Shown: positions 1 through 7,489, counted from the first letter of the stretch. The stretch is 64,000 nucleotides of DNA from VMDJ01 sp965659945 (GCA_965659945.1 CBFHYJ010000003.1:1-64000); one strand, 5' to 3'. Notes: generated by a model not told the origin, from the letters alone. Translations and numbers: made by a program.

Positions 1-112
1 CTTCTCTGGTAAAGGCCGCACTGCAGGCGACTTCAAAGGTAACGGTTCTACTGATACCAACGCTACTGCTTACGGTTCAGACCAGCCAGTATATGCTCCT
101 GTAGCTAAGTAA
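1..112 (+). CDS. 3' end of a small Gly/Asn-rich secreted repeat protein (sulfur-globule-like)
   Basis: The reading frame is open from the window edge and ends at TAA 110-112, giving the last 36 residues. It contains FSGKGRTAGD followed by a Gly/Asn/Thr-rich stretch and ends in YAPVAK. The complete gene at 481-756 ends the same way and shares a 31-base identical stretch (1-31 equals 636-666), so the two are tandem paralogues. The 5' end lies outside the window. Composition recalls sulfur-globule-type envelope proteins, but no catalytic motif is present and the function is inferred only. Confidence 0.8.
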   Translation, partial: FSGKGRTAGDFKGNGSTDTNATAYGSDQPVYAPVAK

Positions 113-136
113 TTCAGTTCCCCACTGAATACGAAG

Positions 137-161
137 AACCCCGCTCCGGCGGGGTTTTTTT
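137..161 (+). terminator. Rho-independent terminator of the first repeat-protein gene
   Basis: A GC-rich stem (139-144 with 149-154, extended by two A-T pairs) with a four-base TCCG loop is followed by a run of seven T. It lies 25 bases after the stop codon of the partial gene. Confidence 0.9.
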
Positions 162-165
162 ATAG

Positions 166-194
166 GCAAAAAAAAGACCTCGGCAAGCCGAGAT
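166..194 (-). terminator. Leftward-facing terminator with no assigned gene
   Basis: CTCGGC/GCCGAG forms a six-pair stem with a two-base centre, so the true loop must open the inner pairs. On the minus strand the stem is followed by eight U residues (A run at 168-175 on plus). No minus-strand coding gene lies between here and 818, and the leftward gene at 819 already meets the hairpin at 776-804. It may end an antisense or small RNA, or block transcription from the right. Confidence 0.55.
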
Positions 195-277
195 CGAAAA
201 TCACTCGTTATAGGAGCCTAGATTAGGGGGGCAGATCAGGCTCAAGTGACTGCAATTCCATAGGAGGAATCCAAATT

Positions 278-388
278 ATGGGCATCTTGCCAAGTTTTCT
301 CCCTGATTCAGATCAATTAATTCAGAAATCACCCTATTTTGAGTTGATAAATCAACCAATAGATAAAAAGCTTGCCCTTAAGTATTGA
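278..388 (+). CDS. Candidate 36-residue small protein
   Basis: A perfect AGGAGG at 263-268 stands nine bases before ATG 278, and the frame runs 36 codons to TGA 386-388. The product begins MGILPSFLPDSDQLIQ and has no obvious membrane segment or signal peptide. Its stop codon lies inside the -35 box of the next gene's promoter (385-390), so transcription of the ORF would run through that promoter. It sits between two tandem secreted-protein genes. I recognise no family. The strong ribosome site is the main support; it could be a chance ORF. Confidence 0.35.
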   Translation: MGILPSFLPDSDQLIQKSPYFELINQPIDKKLALKY

Positions 389-412
389 CATTTAAGAAAA
401 TACTAATATACT
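385..412 (+). promoter_or_regulatory. Sigma-70 promoter of the 481-756 repeat-protein gene
   Basis: A consensus TTGACA at 385-390 is separated by 16 bases from TATACT at 407-412. Initiation near 419 leaves about 60 bases of leader before ATG 481 and rules out any start codon upstream of about 419. The near-consensus boxes suggest strong expression, as expected of an abundant structural protein. Confidence 0.8.
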
Positions 413-480
413 TATTCTCATCAGCTGATCAGTATCTGAGCAGCAACAAACTTCTAAACAAATTTTTAAGGATTTTTAAA

Positions 481-756
481 ATGAAAAAGATCATCGCAAT
501 CGCAGCTATCGTTGCTTCAGCTCAAGCTTCTGCTTTCTTCGACAACAGCAACGGTTCAATGAACGGTGCTAACAAAGCAAACAGCGACTTCGTTGGTAAC
601 GGTACTGGTGAAGGTGAAGCAACTTTCTCAATGAACTTCTCTGGTAAAGGCCGCACTGCAGGCGACGCTAAGGGTAACGCTTCTAACAACGGTAACTTCA
701 CTGGTTACGGTTACGAGTCTCCTTACTACGCGCCACAGGCTCCAGTAGCTAAGTAA
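481..756 (+). CDS. Small secreted Gly/Asn-rich repeat protein (sulfur-globule-like)
   Basis: This 91-residue protein starts with a clear signal peptide (MKKIIAIAAIVASAQASA, cleavage probably before FFDN). The mature part is rich in Gly, Asn, Ser and Tyr. It contains a 15-residue unit, GEGEATFSMNFSGKG, which has the same spacing as two units in the 38607-39167 protein. The start at 481 is chosen because the promoter at 385-412 lies upstream and the signal peptide begins there; an open frame extending upstream is excluded by the promoter. Size, secretion and composition resemble sulfur-globule envelope proteins, but this is not proof. It is probably an abundant periplasmic or surface structural protein and a tandem paralogue of the gene at the window start. 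Confidence 0.8.
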   Translation: MKKIIAIAAIVASAQASAFFDNSNGSMNGANKANSDFVGNGTGEGEATFSMNFSGKGRTAGDAKGNASNNGNFTGYGYESPYYAPQAPVAK

Positions 757-775
757 TTCAGTTTCGACTGAAACG

Positions 776-804
776 AAAAAGCCCCGCTCTGCGGGGCTTT
801 TTTT
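776..804 (+). terminator. Bidirectional terminator
   Basis: A perfect seven-pair stem GCCCCGC/GCGGGGC (781-787 with 791-797, loop TCT) has T7 after it and A5 before it. It can therefore end the rightward repeat-protein gene and also the leftward gene at 819-1475. Confidence 0.9.
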
Positions 805-818
805 ATGTCTGCTATTTT

Positions 819-1475
819 TTATCTCGCTTGCTGAATAACCGTTAAGTTAGTTTGCGCATCTACGTTCTTTTGTTGCGGATCATGCTCTGACAGCAAAGCT
901 TGCGCCTCCTGACTGATCATTGCCAACTGCTCGGGATCAAAAATCACCATCACCGCTTTGACCTGCTCGGTTGGCGAGCTTAACAAGGTTGGCACTAATT
1001 TATCAGGTGCAATCAAGGTTTCTGGATGCAACAAATCTGCGACTAAAGAATGTTGGAGTAACTCGAAATGCATCTGCCGCGCTTGCTGCTCCATCGCCAT
1101 TTCTTGCTCTGCCAAGCTATCACCGGTGGTGTTTGAACGAATCGTGTTCATCACCGCATTTAACAGCTGATTCAAAGCTTGTTGATTAGCATCCTGCTCA
1201 TCCGCCAATCCCGCTGAAGTTTCATAGAGCCGCTCGAGATCTTCCTTGAGTTTCAGGATAACATCACTTTCTTCGTTAGACTTCAGGTTTAACGCACGTT
1301 CAACCGTGGCACGTAGCTCGGTGATAAATGCCAACAATTCTTCATGGTCCAAACGCTGCGCATCTAATAGGTCAGCATCATTAAATGTGGCTGGCTCACG
1401 GAACAATGGATTATCCAAACGACGCTTGTAATGACGCTCGTGACGGCCTGGCAGTTCGCTAAAAGGGATCGACAT
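819..1475 (-). CDS. Hypothetical helical protein downstream of selO
   Basis: The 218-residue product has no signal peptide or membrane segment. Its N-terminus is basic and Arg-rich (MSIPFSELPGRHERHYKRR). The rest is rich in Glu, Gln, Leu and Ala and is probably mostly helical or coiled-coil. It starts 35 bases after the selO stop codon on the same strand, so the two are probably co-transcribed and end at the 776-804 hairpin. I do not recognise the family, and nothing visible indicates an enzyme. Function unknown. Confidence 0.75.
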   Translation of the reverse strand: MSIPFSELPGRHERHYKRRLDNPLFREPATFNDADLLDAQRLDHEELLAFITELRATVERALNLKSNEESDVILKLKEDLERLYETSAGLADEQDANQQALNQLLNAVMNTIRSNTTGDSLAEQEMAMEQQARQMHFELLQHSLVADLLHPETLIAPDKLVPTLLSSPTEQVKAVMVIFDPEQLAMISQEAQALLSEHDPQQKNVDAQTNLTVIQQAR

Positions 1476-1510
1476 AATGTTCTCGAATAAAACGTGAGTT
1501 GCAGTTTAAC

Positions 1511-2989
1511 TTAGGAGCTACAGCTGACTGAAATTTCATCTGCCCAGATCGGTGGCTCAGCTGCCCATGCGGCAAACTTAGAGTGCTCATCAAATGGCGA
1601 CTGCAGCACCGTCAATAAATCATTCACCATACTGAAGTCTTTCTGCTGCGCTTTCTCAATCGCTGCTTGCGCAAGATAGTTTCGCAAAACATATTTAGGA
1701 TTCACAACATCCATCGCTTGTTTACGTGCTGCATCATCGCGAGACTCTGAGTTTAAGCGCTCACGGTACTTATCCGTCCACGCATCAAAAGCCTCGCGAT
1801 CAACAAAACCATCACGAGCCTTACCACGATCACCATTGACAGTGATGTCACTGAGCTGACGGAAGGTATTGGTGTAATCCGCTTTGTTTTTTTCCATTAA
1901 CTCAAGCAGCTCACTGCTCAATTGCTGATCAACGGCTTCTTCGCGCTCTAAACCAAGCTTGGCGCGCATGCCTGCAGCAAAGGTTTTAACCAACATCGGC
2001 TCGTATAACTCAAGCAGCTCACGCGCTTGTGCTGCAGCGGTTTCACCATCTTCATGTAGCAGTGGCAACAAGGCCTGCGCAAAGCAACTGCAGTTCCACA
2101 ATCCAATACTCGGCTGTTGGTCAAACGCATAACGACCATGGTGATCAGAGTGGTTACAAATAAAACCAGGATTGTACTGATCGAGAAAGCCAAACGGACC
2201 ATAGTCGAGTGTTAGGCCAAGCACTGACATGTTGTCGCTGTTTAGCACGCCATGTGCAAAACCCACCAGCTGCCATTTCGCCACTAACGCTGCAGTACGC
2301 TCAACAACCGTTTTAAGTAAGACGTGGTAAGGCTGTACGTTATCTTTGAGATCGGTGAAGTCATGATCGATCACATAATCCGCAAGCTGTTTAAGCTGAG
2401 CGTGTTGATCGCGGTAATAAAAGATCTCGAAGTTACCAAAGCGCACAAAGCTTGGACTAACGCGCATCACAGTCGCACCGGTTTCAATCTGTTCGCGATA
2501 GACCTCTTCATCACTACCCACAAGCGCCAAAGCTCGCGTGGTTGGGATACCTAGGCCATGCATCGCCTCACTACACAAATACTCGCGAATACTTGAGCGA
2601 AGAACCGCTCGACCATCTGCACCGCGTGAATAAGGCGTGGGGCCTGCACCCTTGAGTTGCAACTCCCAATGCTGCCCATCAGGTCCGGCCATCTCACCGA
2701 GTAACAAAGCACGACCATCACCTAATTGTGGATTGTAGTGACCAAACTGATGACCTGAATACAACGCCGAGACGGGTTGGGTGCCTTCTAATTCAAAATG
2801 CCCCATGCACCACTGGGCAAAACCGGGGGTATACAACTCGGCCGTATCTAAGCCAAGCTCTTCGGCAAAAGCATCATTGGCACCGATCAAATACGGCGAG
2901 CTCATTGGTGTTGCTTTGACGCGACTGTGGAAGTCGCTAGGCAACTGCGCAAAGCGGTTATTCCAGTTAAGCTGCTCGAGTTTTTTCAT
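1511..2989 (-). CDS. selO: Protein adenylyltransferase SelO (YdiU family)
   Basis: The 492 residues match the full length of bacterial SelO, a pseudokinase-fold enzyme that transfers AMP from ATP to Ser, Thr or Tyr of target proteins, with a proposed role in redox homeostasis. Visible signatures are LQLKGAGPTPYSRGADGRAV near the N-terminal third, then HGVLNSDNMS and LDYGPFGFLD around the metal-binding and catalytic site. The protein ends in SCSS; eukaryotic SelO carries selenocysteine near this C-terminal position and bacterial forms usually have Cys. It probably heads an operon with the unknown gene at 819-1475. Confidence 0.95.
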   Translation of the reverse strand: MKKLEQLNWNNRFAQLPSDFHSRVKATPMSSPYLIGANDAFAEELGLDTAELYTPGFAQWCMGHFELEGTQPVSALYSGHQFGHYNPQLGDGRALLLGEMAGPDGQHWELQLKGAGPTPYSRGADGRAVLRSSIREYLCSEAMHGLGIPTTRALALVGSDEEVYREQIETGATVMRVSPSFVRFGNFEIFYYRDQHAQLKQLADYVIDHDFTDLKDNVQPYHVLLKTVVERTAALVAKWQLVGFAHGVLNSDNMSVLGLTLDYGPFGFLDQYNPGFICNHSDHHGRYAFDQQPSIGLWNCSCFAQALLPLLHEDGETAAAQARELLELYEPMLVKTFAAGMRAKLGLEREEAVDQQLSSELLELMEKNKADYTNTFRQLSDITVNGDRGKARDGFVDREAFDAWTDKYRERLNSESRDDAARKQAMDVVNPKYVLRNYLAQAAIEKAQQKDFSMVNDLLTVLQSPFDEHSKFAAWAAEPPIWADEISVSCSS

Positions 2990-3051
2990 GCGCGCAGTGT
3001 CGGCGTTTAAAGGCTGTTCATCAACCTACTCAGGCAACGGTATTCTTATAA

Positions 3052-3078
3052 TTGTTTTATTCTGCGATTCCGTATACT
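3052..3078 (+). promoter_or_regulatory. Candidate promoter of the thioredoxin-like fusion gene
   Basis: TATACT at 3073-3078 is preceded by a weak TTGTTT at 3052-3057 with a short 15-base spacer. The -10 region lies in a 13-base string (3070-3082) that recurs exactly at 38569-38581 before another exported-protein gene. Initiation near 3085 supports the GTG start at 3103. Confidence 0.45.
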
Positions 3079-3102
3079 GCACACAATCCTATGGGAGTTC
3101 GC

Positions 3103-4356
3103 GTGAACAGATTTTTCGCTACCGTATTATTGTTGATCATCTCTTACAGCGTATTTGCAGAAGAGCAGCTTATTGAGCTTACCGATGGTACTGAATTACC
3201 CGTTCAGACTTTCACTAGCGAAGGAAACTCGCTATTCATCTGGCTGCCTTCTGAATTTGGCTTATCACCGCGCTTTCAACAGCTCGCAGAACGCAACACC
3301 AAAGTGGGTATTGAAACTTGGATACCGGATTACCACTCAGCATGGTTTATTCCACCCGGTCGTTACAGCCTGAATGAACTTGATCCACAGTACGTGGTGG
3401 AAGTCATTGATAAAGCGTTAACTGATACGACTAAAGACATCTATCTGGTTAACTCGGGTCGCATGGCCGTTAAGGCGCTACAAGCGGCACGTCGCCTGCA
3501 AGATGGTCAACGCGATCTAAAACGTTTGCGAGGTATGATCAGCATCAGTCCTCGGCTTTATCAAAGCACACCACAAGGCGGAGAGACGGCCGTCTTTTTA
3601 CCTATCGCGAGTGGGAGCAACCTACCCATCTATATTCTTCAACCTAAAGCAGCAGGCGGTTTCTGGCGTGTTGGCTTAGTTGCGGAAGAACTCGAGAAAG
3701 GTGGCAGCCCAGTGTTTTTACAAACACTCGAGGATGTCGGCGATGGCTTTTTCTCACGTGAGAACTTCACCGATCTTGAAGCAAAGATGACGCAGCGCTT
3801 ACCCGACATTCTTAAAGCTGCAACACAACAACTTAAGTTACTTGATAGCACACCCAGCATGGCATCACGCATGAGTGATGAAGAAGCTCAGCCTGAAAAA
3901 CCCAGTGGCTCCGCCTTACTCAAACCATATCAAGGCGATGCCTACGCACTACCACTTAAGCTCGACACGCTAGATGGCAGATCAATTGATCTTGCTGAGC
4001 TTAAAGGCCAAGTTGTCTTAGTAAACTTTTGGGCGACATGGTGCCCACCATGCGTTGAAGAGATCCCCTCGTTAGAGCGTTTGTATCAAACGACAAAGCC
4101 TCGCGGCTTAGAGATTCTGGCGGTTGATGTGGGCGAGACCAAAGAGAAGATGCGTGAGTTCTTAAAAGATAAGCCGATCACTTTTCCGGTGTTGATGGAT
4201 ATTGATGGCAGTGCACTGAAAAGTTGGAATGTGCATGCCTTCCCAACCACGTTAATTCTCGATCGTCAGCACAAGATACGTTATGCCGGCTTTGGTGCTT
4301 TTGATTGGAGCGGCGCCGAGGTGCTTAAAACGTTAGAACCGCTGCTCCAAGATTAG
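3103..4356 (+). CDS. Exported fusion of a hydrolase-like domain and a TlpA/ResA thioredoxin domain
   Basis: The GTG at 3103 is chosen because GGGAG lies five bases upstream and the resulting 417-residue protein opens with a signal peptide (MNRFFATVLLLIISYSVFA). Residues about 25-250 look like a degenerate alpha/beta-hydrolase fold; the expected nucleophile region reads LVNSGRMA, which lacks the usual Gly-x-Ser-x-Gly. Residues about 280-417 are a TlpA-type thioredoxin domain with WCPPC at 313-317, the redox-active site. The protein is thus probably a periplasmic thiol-disulfide reductase with an extra N-terminal domain. It stands alone on this strand, and its 3' end overlaps the convergent gene by 32 bases. 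The thioredoxin call is firm; the N-terminal call is tentative. Confidence 0.85.
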   Translation: MNRFFATVLLLIISYSVFAEEQLIELTDGTELPVQTFTSEGNSLFIWLPSEFGLSPRFQQLAERNTKVGIETWIPDYHSAWFIPPGRYSLNELDPQYVVEVIDKALTDTTKDIYLVNSGRMAVKALQAARRLQDGQRDLKRLRGMISISPRLYQSTPQGGETAVFLPIASGSNLPIYILQPKAAGGFWRVGLVAEELEKGGSPVFLQTLEDVGDGFFSRENFTDLEAKMTQRLPDILKAATQQLKLLDSTPSMASRMSDEEAQPEKPSGSALLKPYQGDAYALPLKLDTLDGRSIDLAELKGQVVLVNFWATWCPPCVEEIPSLERLYQTTKPRGLEILAVDVGETKEKMREFLKDKPITFPVLMDIDGSALKSWNVHAFPTTLILDRQHKIRYAGFGAFDWSGAEVLKTLEPLLQD

Positions 4357-4807
4357 GCGGTTCAATCTCCATCTCATCTGCCATCTTAGTGATGTCACGT
4401 CTGAGTAAAGCAGGAATGTGCGTTTGTTCCTTGAGCAAATCATTTAAGACTGCCTCTTTGTCATCTTTCCAAAGCCACTCACCGGCATGCCACATCGCTT
4501 TAGCGCAAATGATCTGCTGATCACCTTGCTGCAACATCACCCGAAAATGACCCGACTGTAACTGATAGTCCGGCACAAAAACCCAGTAAGCATCAGATGG
4601 GCACAGCTCGATCAATACGTGTCGAGCGAATGTTTCGAAATGCGGGAGATCCTCTGCACTCGGTAATCCAGCCGCCCAGGCAAGCTGAGTTTTACCTTCT
4701 TTAAAACTAGCCAGCAAAACCTTGCCGCCATGCTGCTCTTGTAAACAGCGATTAAGCCAGGCTTCGACGGCATCGAGATCAAAAATAGGATTGTTATCAG
4801 TAGTCAT
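4325..4807 (-). CDS. Hypothetical 160-residue protein
   Basis: A cytoplasmic-looking protein with no signal peptide or membrane segment. It is Trp- and Leu-rich in the middle (AMWHAGEWLWKDDKEAVLND) and acidic at the C-terminus. Its 3' end overlaps the thioredoxin-fusion gene tail-to-tail by 32 bases. It is transcribed divergently from the TraB-family gene, with only about 60 bases between the two starts. I recognise no family. Confidence 0.65.
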   Translation of the reverse strand: MTTDNNPIFDLDAVEAWLNRCLQEQHGGKVLLASFKEGKTQLAWAAGLPSAEDLPHFETFARHVLIELCPSDAYWVFVPDYQLQSGHFRVMLQQGDQQIICAKAMWHAGEWLWKDDKEAVLNDLLKEQTHIPALLRRDITKMADEMEIEPPNLGAAVLTF

Positions 4808-4866
4808 ATGTTTTATCGCGTTGGCTTAACAGCACGAGTATCATGCCTAGCTTGCAGGAGAAGTTC

Positions 4867-6063
4867 ATGTCTAATAACCCTCATGTCACCGACCCTATTG
4901 TGCAAACGCACCTTGGTGACAACCAAATTACCCTTTTGGGCACCGCGCATGTTTCGCGTAAAAGTGCAGAAACAGTTAGCCAGTTAATTGAGTCGGGTGG
5001 GTATGACGTGATCGCGATTGAGCTGTGTGGCAGCCGTCACCATGCACTCGCTAATCCTGACTCGCTCGCCAAAATGGATCTGCTGCAAGTCATCAAAGAA
5101 GGTAAAGCCGCGATGATCGCAGCCAATCTGGCGATGGGTGCTTTCCAACAACGTCTTGCTGAGCAGCATGGCATTCAGCCAGGTGCCGAAATGCGCGCGG
5201 CCATGGAAGGCGCTGAGCAAGCCAGTCTCCCTTTAGAACTGATTGATCGTGAGATAGGCACCACACTAAAACGTACCGCAGCCAACTTACCTTGGTGGAA
5301 ACGTTGGGGATTGTTTGGTGGCATCATCGGCAGCCTTATCAGCAAAGAGGATGTCAGCGAAGACGAAATCGAAAAGCTCAAAGAAGGCGACATGCTTGAA
5401 ACCGCCTTTGCTGAGTTCGCTGAAGATCGCCAAGATTTATTCATTCCCTTAATCGCTGAACGCGATACCTTCATGGCCGCTCGTCTCAAGCAGGTTGCTG
5501 AACAACATCCTGGCAAGCGTATTCTGGCCGTCGTCGGTGCGGGTCACCTCAATGGCATGGAAAAAGAGTTACAACGCATCGAAGCGCCTGGCCCGATTGT
5601 CGATGAACTCAATCAACTGCCCAGCAAGTCGACCTGGCCCAAAATGATCCCTTGGGTGATTGTCGCGCTGGTCTTTTTGGGCTTTTATCTCGGCTTTTCA
5701 CAGAACCAAGATTTGGGCTGGGAGCTGGTGAAAGACTGGATTGTCATCAATGGCACTTTATCCGCTCTCGGTGCGGCAATCGCCTTTGCCCATCCGCTGA
5801 CCGTTCTCACTGCCTTTGTCGCCGCCCCCATCACCTCGCTCAACCCAACAATTGGCGCCGGCATGGTCACCGCAGCTGCCGAGCTTTGGCTTCGCAAGCC
5901 GCGTGTCAGCGACTTCAGCGCCTTGCGAAGCGACACCACCTCTCTGCGCGGCTGGTGGAAAAATAGGGTCTCTCGCACCCTACTCGTTTTCTTATTTAGC
6001 ACCCTGGGCTCTGCCGCTGGCACCTATATCGCGGGCTTCACGATTGTCGACAAGCTAAGCTAG
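4867..6063 (+). CDS. TraB/PrgY-family membrane protein
   Basis: CAGGAG at 4855-4860 precedes ATG 4867 and decides this start over an in-frame ATG at 4843, giving 398 residues. The N-terminal TraB/GumN-like domain shows GTAHVS near residue 25 and the IELCGSRH motif shortly after. The C-terminal third, from about residue 255, is a hydrophobic membrane region with several segments. The family includes enterococcal TraB/PrgY, which limit pheromone activity and are thought to be peptidase-like, but the role of proteobacterial members is unknown. It appears monocistronic or followed only by the small ORF at 6190. Confidence 0.88.
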   Translation: MSNNPHVTDPIVQTHLGDNQITLLGTAHVSRKSAETVSQLIESGGYDVIAIELCGSRHHALANPDSLAKMDLLQVIKEGKAAMIAANLAMGAFQQRLAEQHGIQPGAEMRAAMEGAEQASLPLELIDREIGTTLKRTAANLPWWKRWGLFGGIIGSLISKEDVSEDEIEKLKEGDMLETAFAEFAEDRQDLFIPLIAERDTFMAARLKQVAEQHPGKRILAVVGAGHLNGMEKELQRIEAPGPIVDELNQLPSKSTWPKMIPWVIVALVFLGFYLGFSQNQDLGWELVKDWIVINGTLSALGAAIAFAHPLTVLTAFVAAPITSLNPTIGAGMVTAAAELWLRKPRVSDFSALRSDTTSLRGWWKNRVSRTLLVFLFSTLGSAAGTYIAGFTIVDKLS

Positions 6064-6125
6064 GGAATTCACTTAGGGATTCGCCCGCCCTTCCACTTCG
6101 CTTATTTCGGACTACATTTTAAGAC

Positions 6126-6163
6126 CCGGCTAACGCCGGATTATCGACCGACATCCATCGGTC
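6126..6163 (+). other. Pair of hairpins and short direct repeat upstream of a small ORF
   Basis: CCGGC-TAAC-GCCGG (6126-6139) is followed by GACCGA-CATCCA-TCGGTC (6146-6163). CCATCGGT is directly repeated at 6155-6162 and 6165-6172. The elements lie 27-64 bases before the ATG at 6190. They could structure the leader of the small gene; no known riboswitch or RNA family is recognised. Confidence 0.4.
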
Positions 6164-6189
6164 ACCATCGGTTTGGCAGGAGCGTCGTC

Positions 6190-6279
6190 ATGCGAACACA
6201 TATGCTGGAAACCTTAATGGCTAGTGCGGTATTACTCGCCGCAAACGCGATATGGCTAATAGGAGGCTTTTCTCAATAG
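6190..6279 (+). CDS. Candidate 29-residue single-span membrane protein
   Basis: AGGAG at 6178-6182 lies seven bases before ATG 6190. The 29-codon frame ends at TAG 6277-6279. The product begins MRTHMLETLM and continues with a hydrophobic segment (ASAVLLAANAIWLIGGF) long enough for one membrane span. It is in a 340-base gap between traB-like and zapE, preceded by two hairpins and followed after about 90 bases by a strong terminator. That arrangement favours a real small gene. A 15-codon ORF at 6310-6357 follows but lacks support. No family is recognised. Confidence 0.5.
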   Translation: MRTHMLETLMASAVLLAANAIWLIGGFSQ

Positions 6280-6370
6280 CTAGCTTTTATAAGGTTGGAA
6301 GCGTTCGACATGAAAGACGTATCCCCCAAGCCGGTACTCACAACCTCCGCAAAGTGATTGTTAGTCTTTT

Positions 6371-6404
6371 AACCCCTGCGTGGCCCCCACTCAGGGGTTT
6401 TTCT
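6371..6404 (+). terminator. Rho-independent terminator, rightward
   Basis: AACCCCTG (6371-6378) pairs with CAGGGGTT (6392-6399), with a 13-base loop, followed by a T-rich tail. The minus-strand side has no U run, so it serves the rightward traB-like gene and small ORF, not zapE. Confidence 0.85.
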
Positions 6405-7483
6405 TAGCCGACGTGAGAGCTACTCAGATATTCGGGGGTTTGCATTTCGGTTAAGCGACTGACCGTGCGCTGGAATTCAAACGCGAGGCGCTCACCTTTA
6501 TATAAACGCATCAAAGGCACTTCAGCGCTGATAACGACCTTCACTTTACGATCGTAAAACTCATCAATCAGGAAGATAAATCGACGAGTGCGATCATCGC
6601 GTGCAGCACCCATTGAAGGTATGTTGCTAATGAATACTGTGTGATGACTGCGGGCTAGCTCAATGTAGTCATGCTGACTGCGTGGTGGCCCACACAAGGC
6701 TTCAAAATCAAACCAAGCTAAACCTTCGGCATAATAACGGTAAGGCATCTCACGATTGTTAATGCGAATGATCTGATCGGTACTCACTTCACCAGTCGCA
6801 AGTTGCTCAAACTCATGCAACATCGCCGCATCTGACGCTTGGCCATGTGGCCAGTGATAGACCAAGGCTTGCGACATGATTTGCACACGGAAATCCCGAT
6901 CGCCACCCATTGATACCACATCCGTCTTTTGATTGAGCATCTCGATTGCTGGTAAAAAGCTGGCGCGCTGCAAGCCATCTTTATAGAGATCATCAGGATG
7001 CACGTTTGATGTTGTCAGTAGTACGACATTTTCTTCAAACAAAGCACGCAGTAAGCCCGCCAAAATCATCGCATCGCCGATATCCACAACGTGGAATTCA
7101 TCAAGGCACAACACACGGGTGTCTTGAGCCATGTTTGCGGCTACTTTCTTCAGCGGATCTTTTTCACGTTTAATTTGGGTCAGCTCTGCATGCACCATCT
7201 GCATAAACCGATGGAAGTGCAATCTAAGCTTTTGCTCTTCAGCTAAGGCATCAAAGAACATGTCCATCATCCAGGTCTTGCCGCGACCGACACCACCATA
7301 GATGTACAAACCTTTTATCGCTTGGGGCTTTGTTTTAACGAGAAAACTTTTCCAGGTTTTTGCTGGACGCTCAAAGAGCTGATCACTCACCCGTTGAAAG
7401 TGTTCGATTAATTTACGTTGGTCAGGGTCGTCATGAAGACCGGCAGCCGCGACGCGACTGGCGTAAAGCTCATCAAGTTGCAT
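6404..7483 (-). CDS. zapE: Cell division ATPase ZapE (AFG1 family)
   Basis: This 359-residue AAA-type ATPase has Walker A GGVGRGKT at 63-70, Walker B LCLDEFHV at 125-132 and the TTSNVHPDDLYKDGLQR sensor region characteristic of AFG1/ZapE. ZapE associates with the FtsZ ring and affects its stability; mitochondrial AFG1 homologues act in protein quality control. The gene starts six bases after the arsR-like gene on the same strand, so the regulator and ZapE are probably co-transcribed. Confidence 0.93.
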   Translation of the reverse strand: MQLDELYASRVAAAGLHDDPDQRKLIEHFQRVSDQLFERPAKTWKSFLVKTKPQAIKGLYIYGGVGRGKTWMMDMFFDALAEEQKLRLHFHRFMQMVHAELTQIKREKDPLKKVAANMAQDTRVLCLDEFHVVDIGDAMILAGLLRALFEENVVLLTTSNVHPDDLYKDGLQRASFLPAIEMLNQKTDVVSMGGDRDFRVQIMSQALVYHWPHGQASDAAMLHEFEQLATGEVSTDQIIRINNREMPYRYYAEGLAWFDFEALCGPPRSQHDYIELARSHHTVFISNIPSMGAARDDRTRRFIFLIDEFYDRKVKVVISAEVPLMRLYKGERLAFEFQRTVSRLTEMQTPEYLSSSHVG

Positions 7484-7489
7484 GCAAAC

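Noticed and set aside
385..480. In-frame extension of the 481-756 gene upstream to 385
   Set aside because: The extension lies over a near-consensus promoter and would hide the signal peptide inside the protein.
6310..6357. 15-codon ORF after the small membrane-protein gene
   Set aside because: It lacks a convincing ribosome site, a membrane or signal segment, and length; it is noted only as part of the gap.
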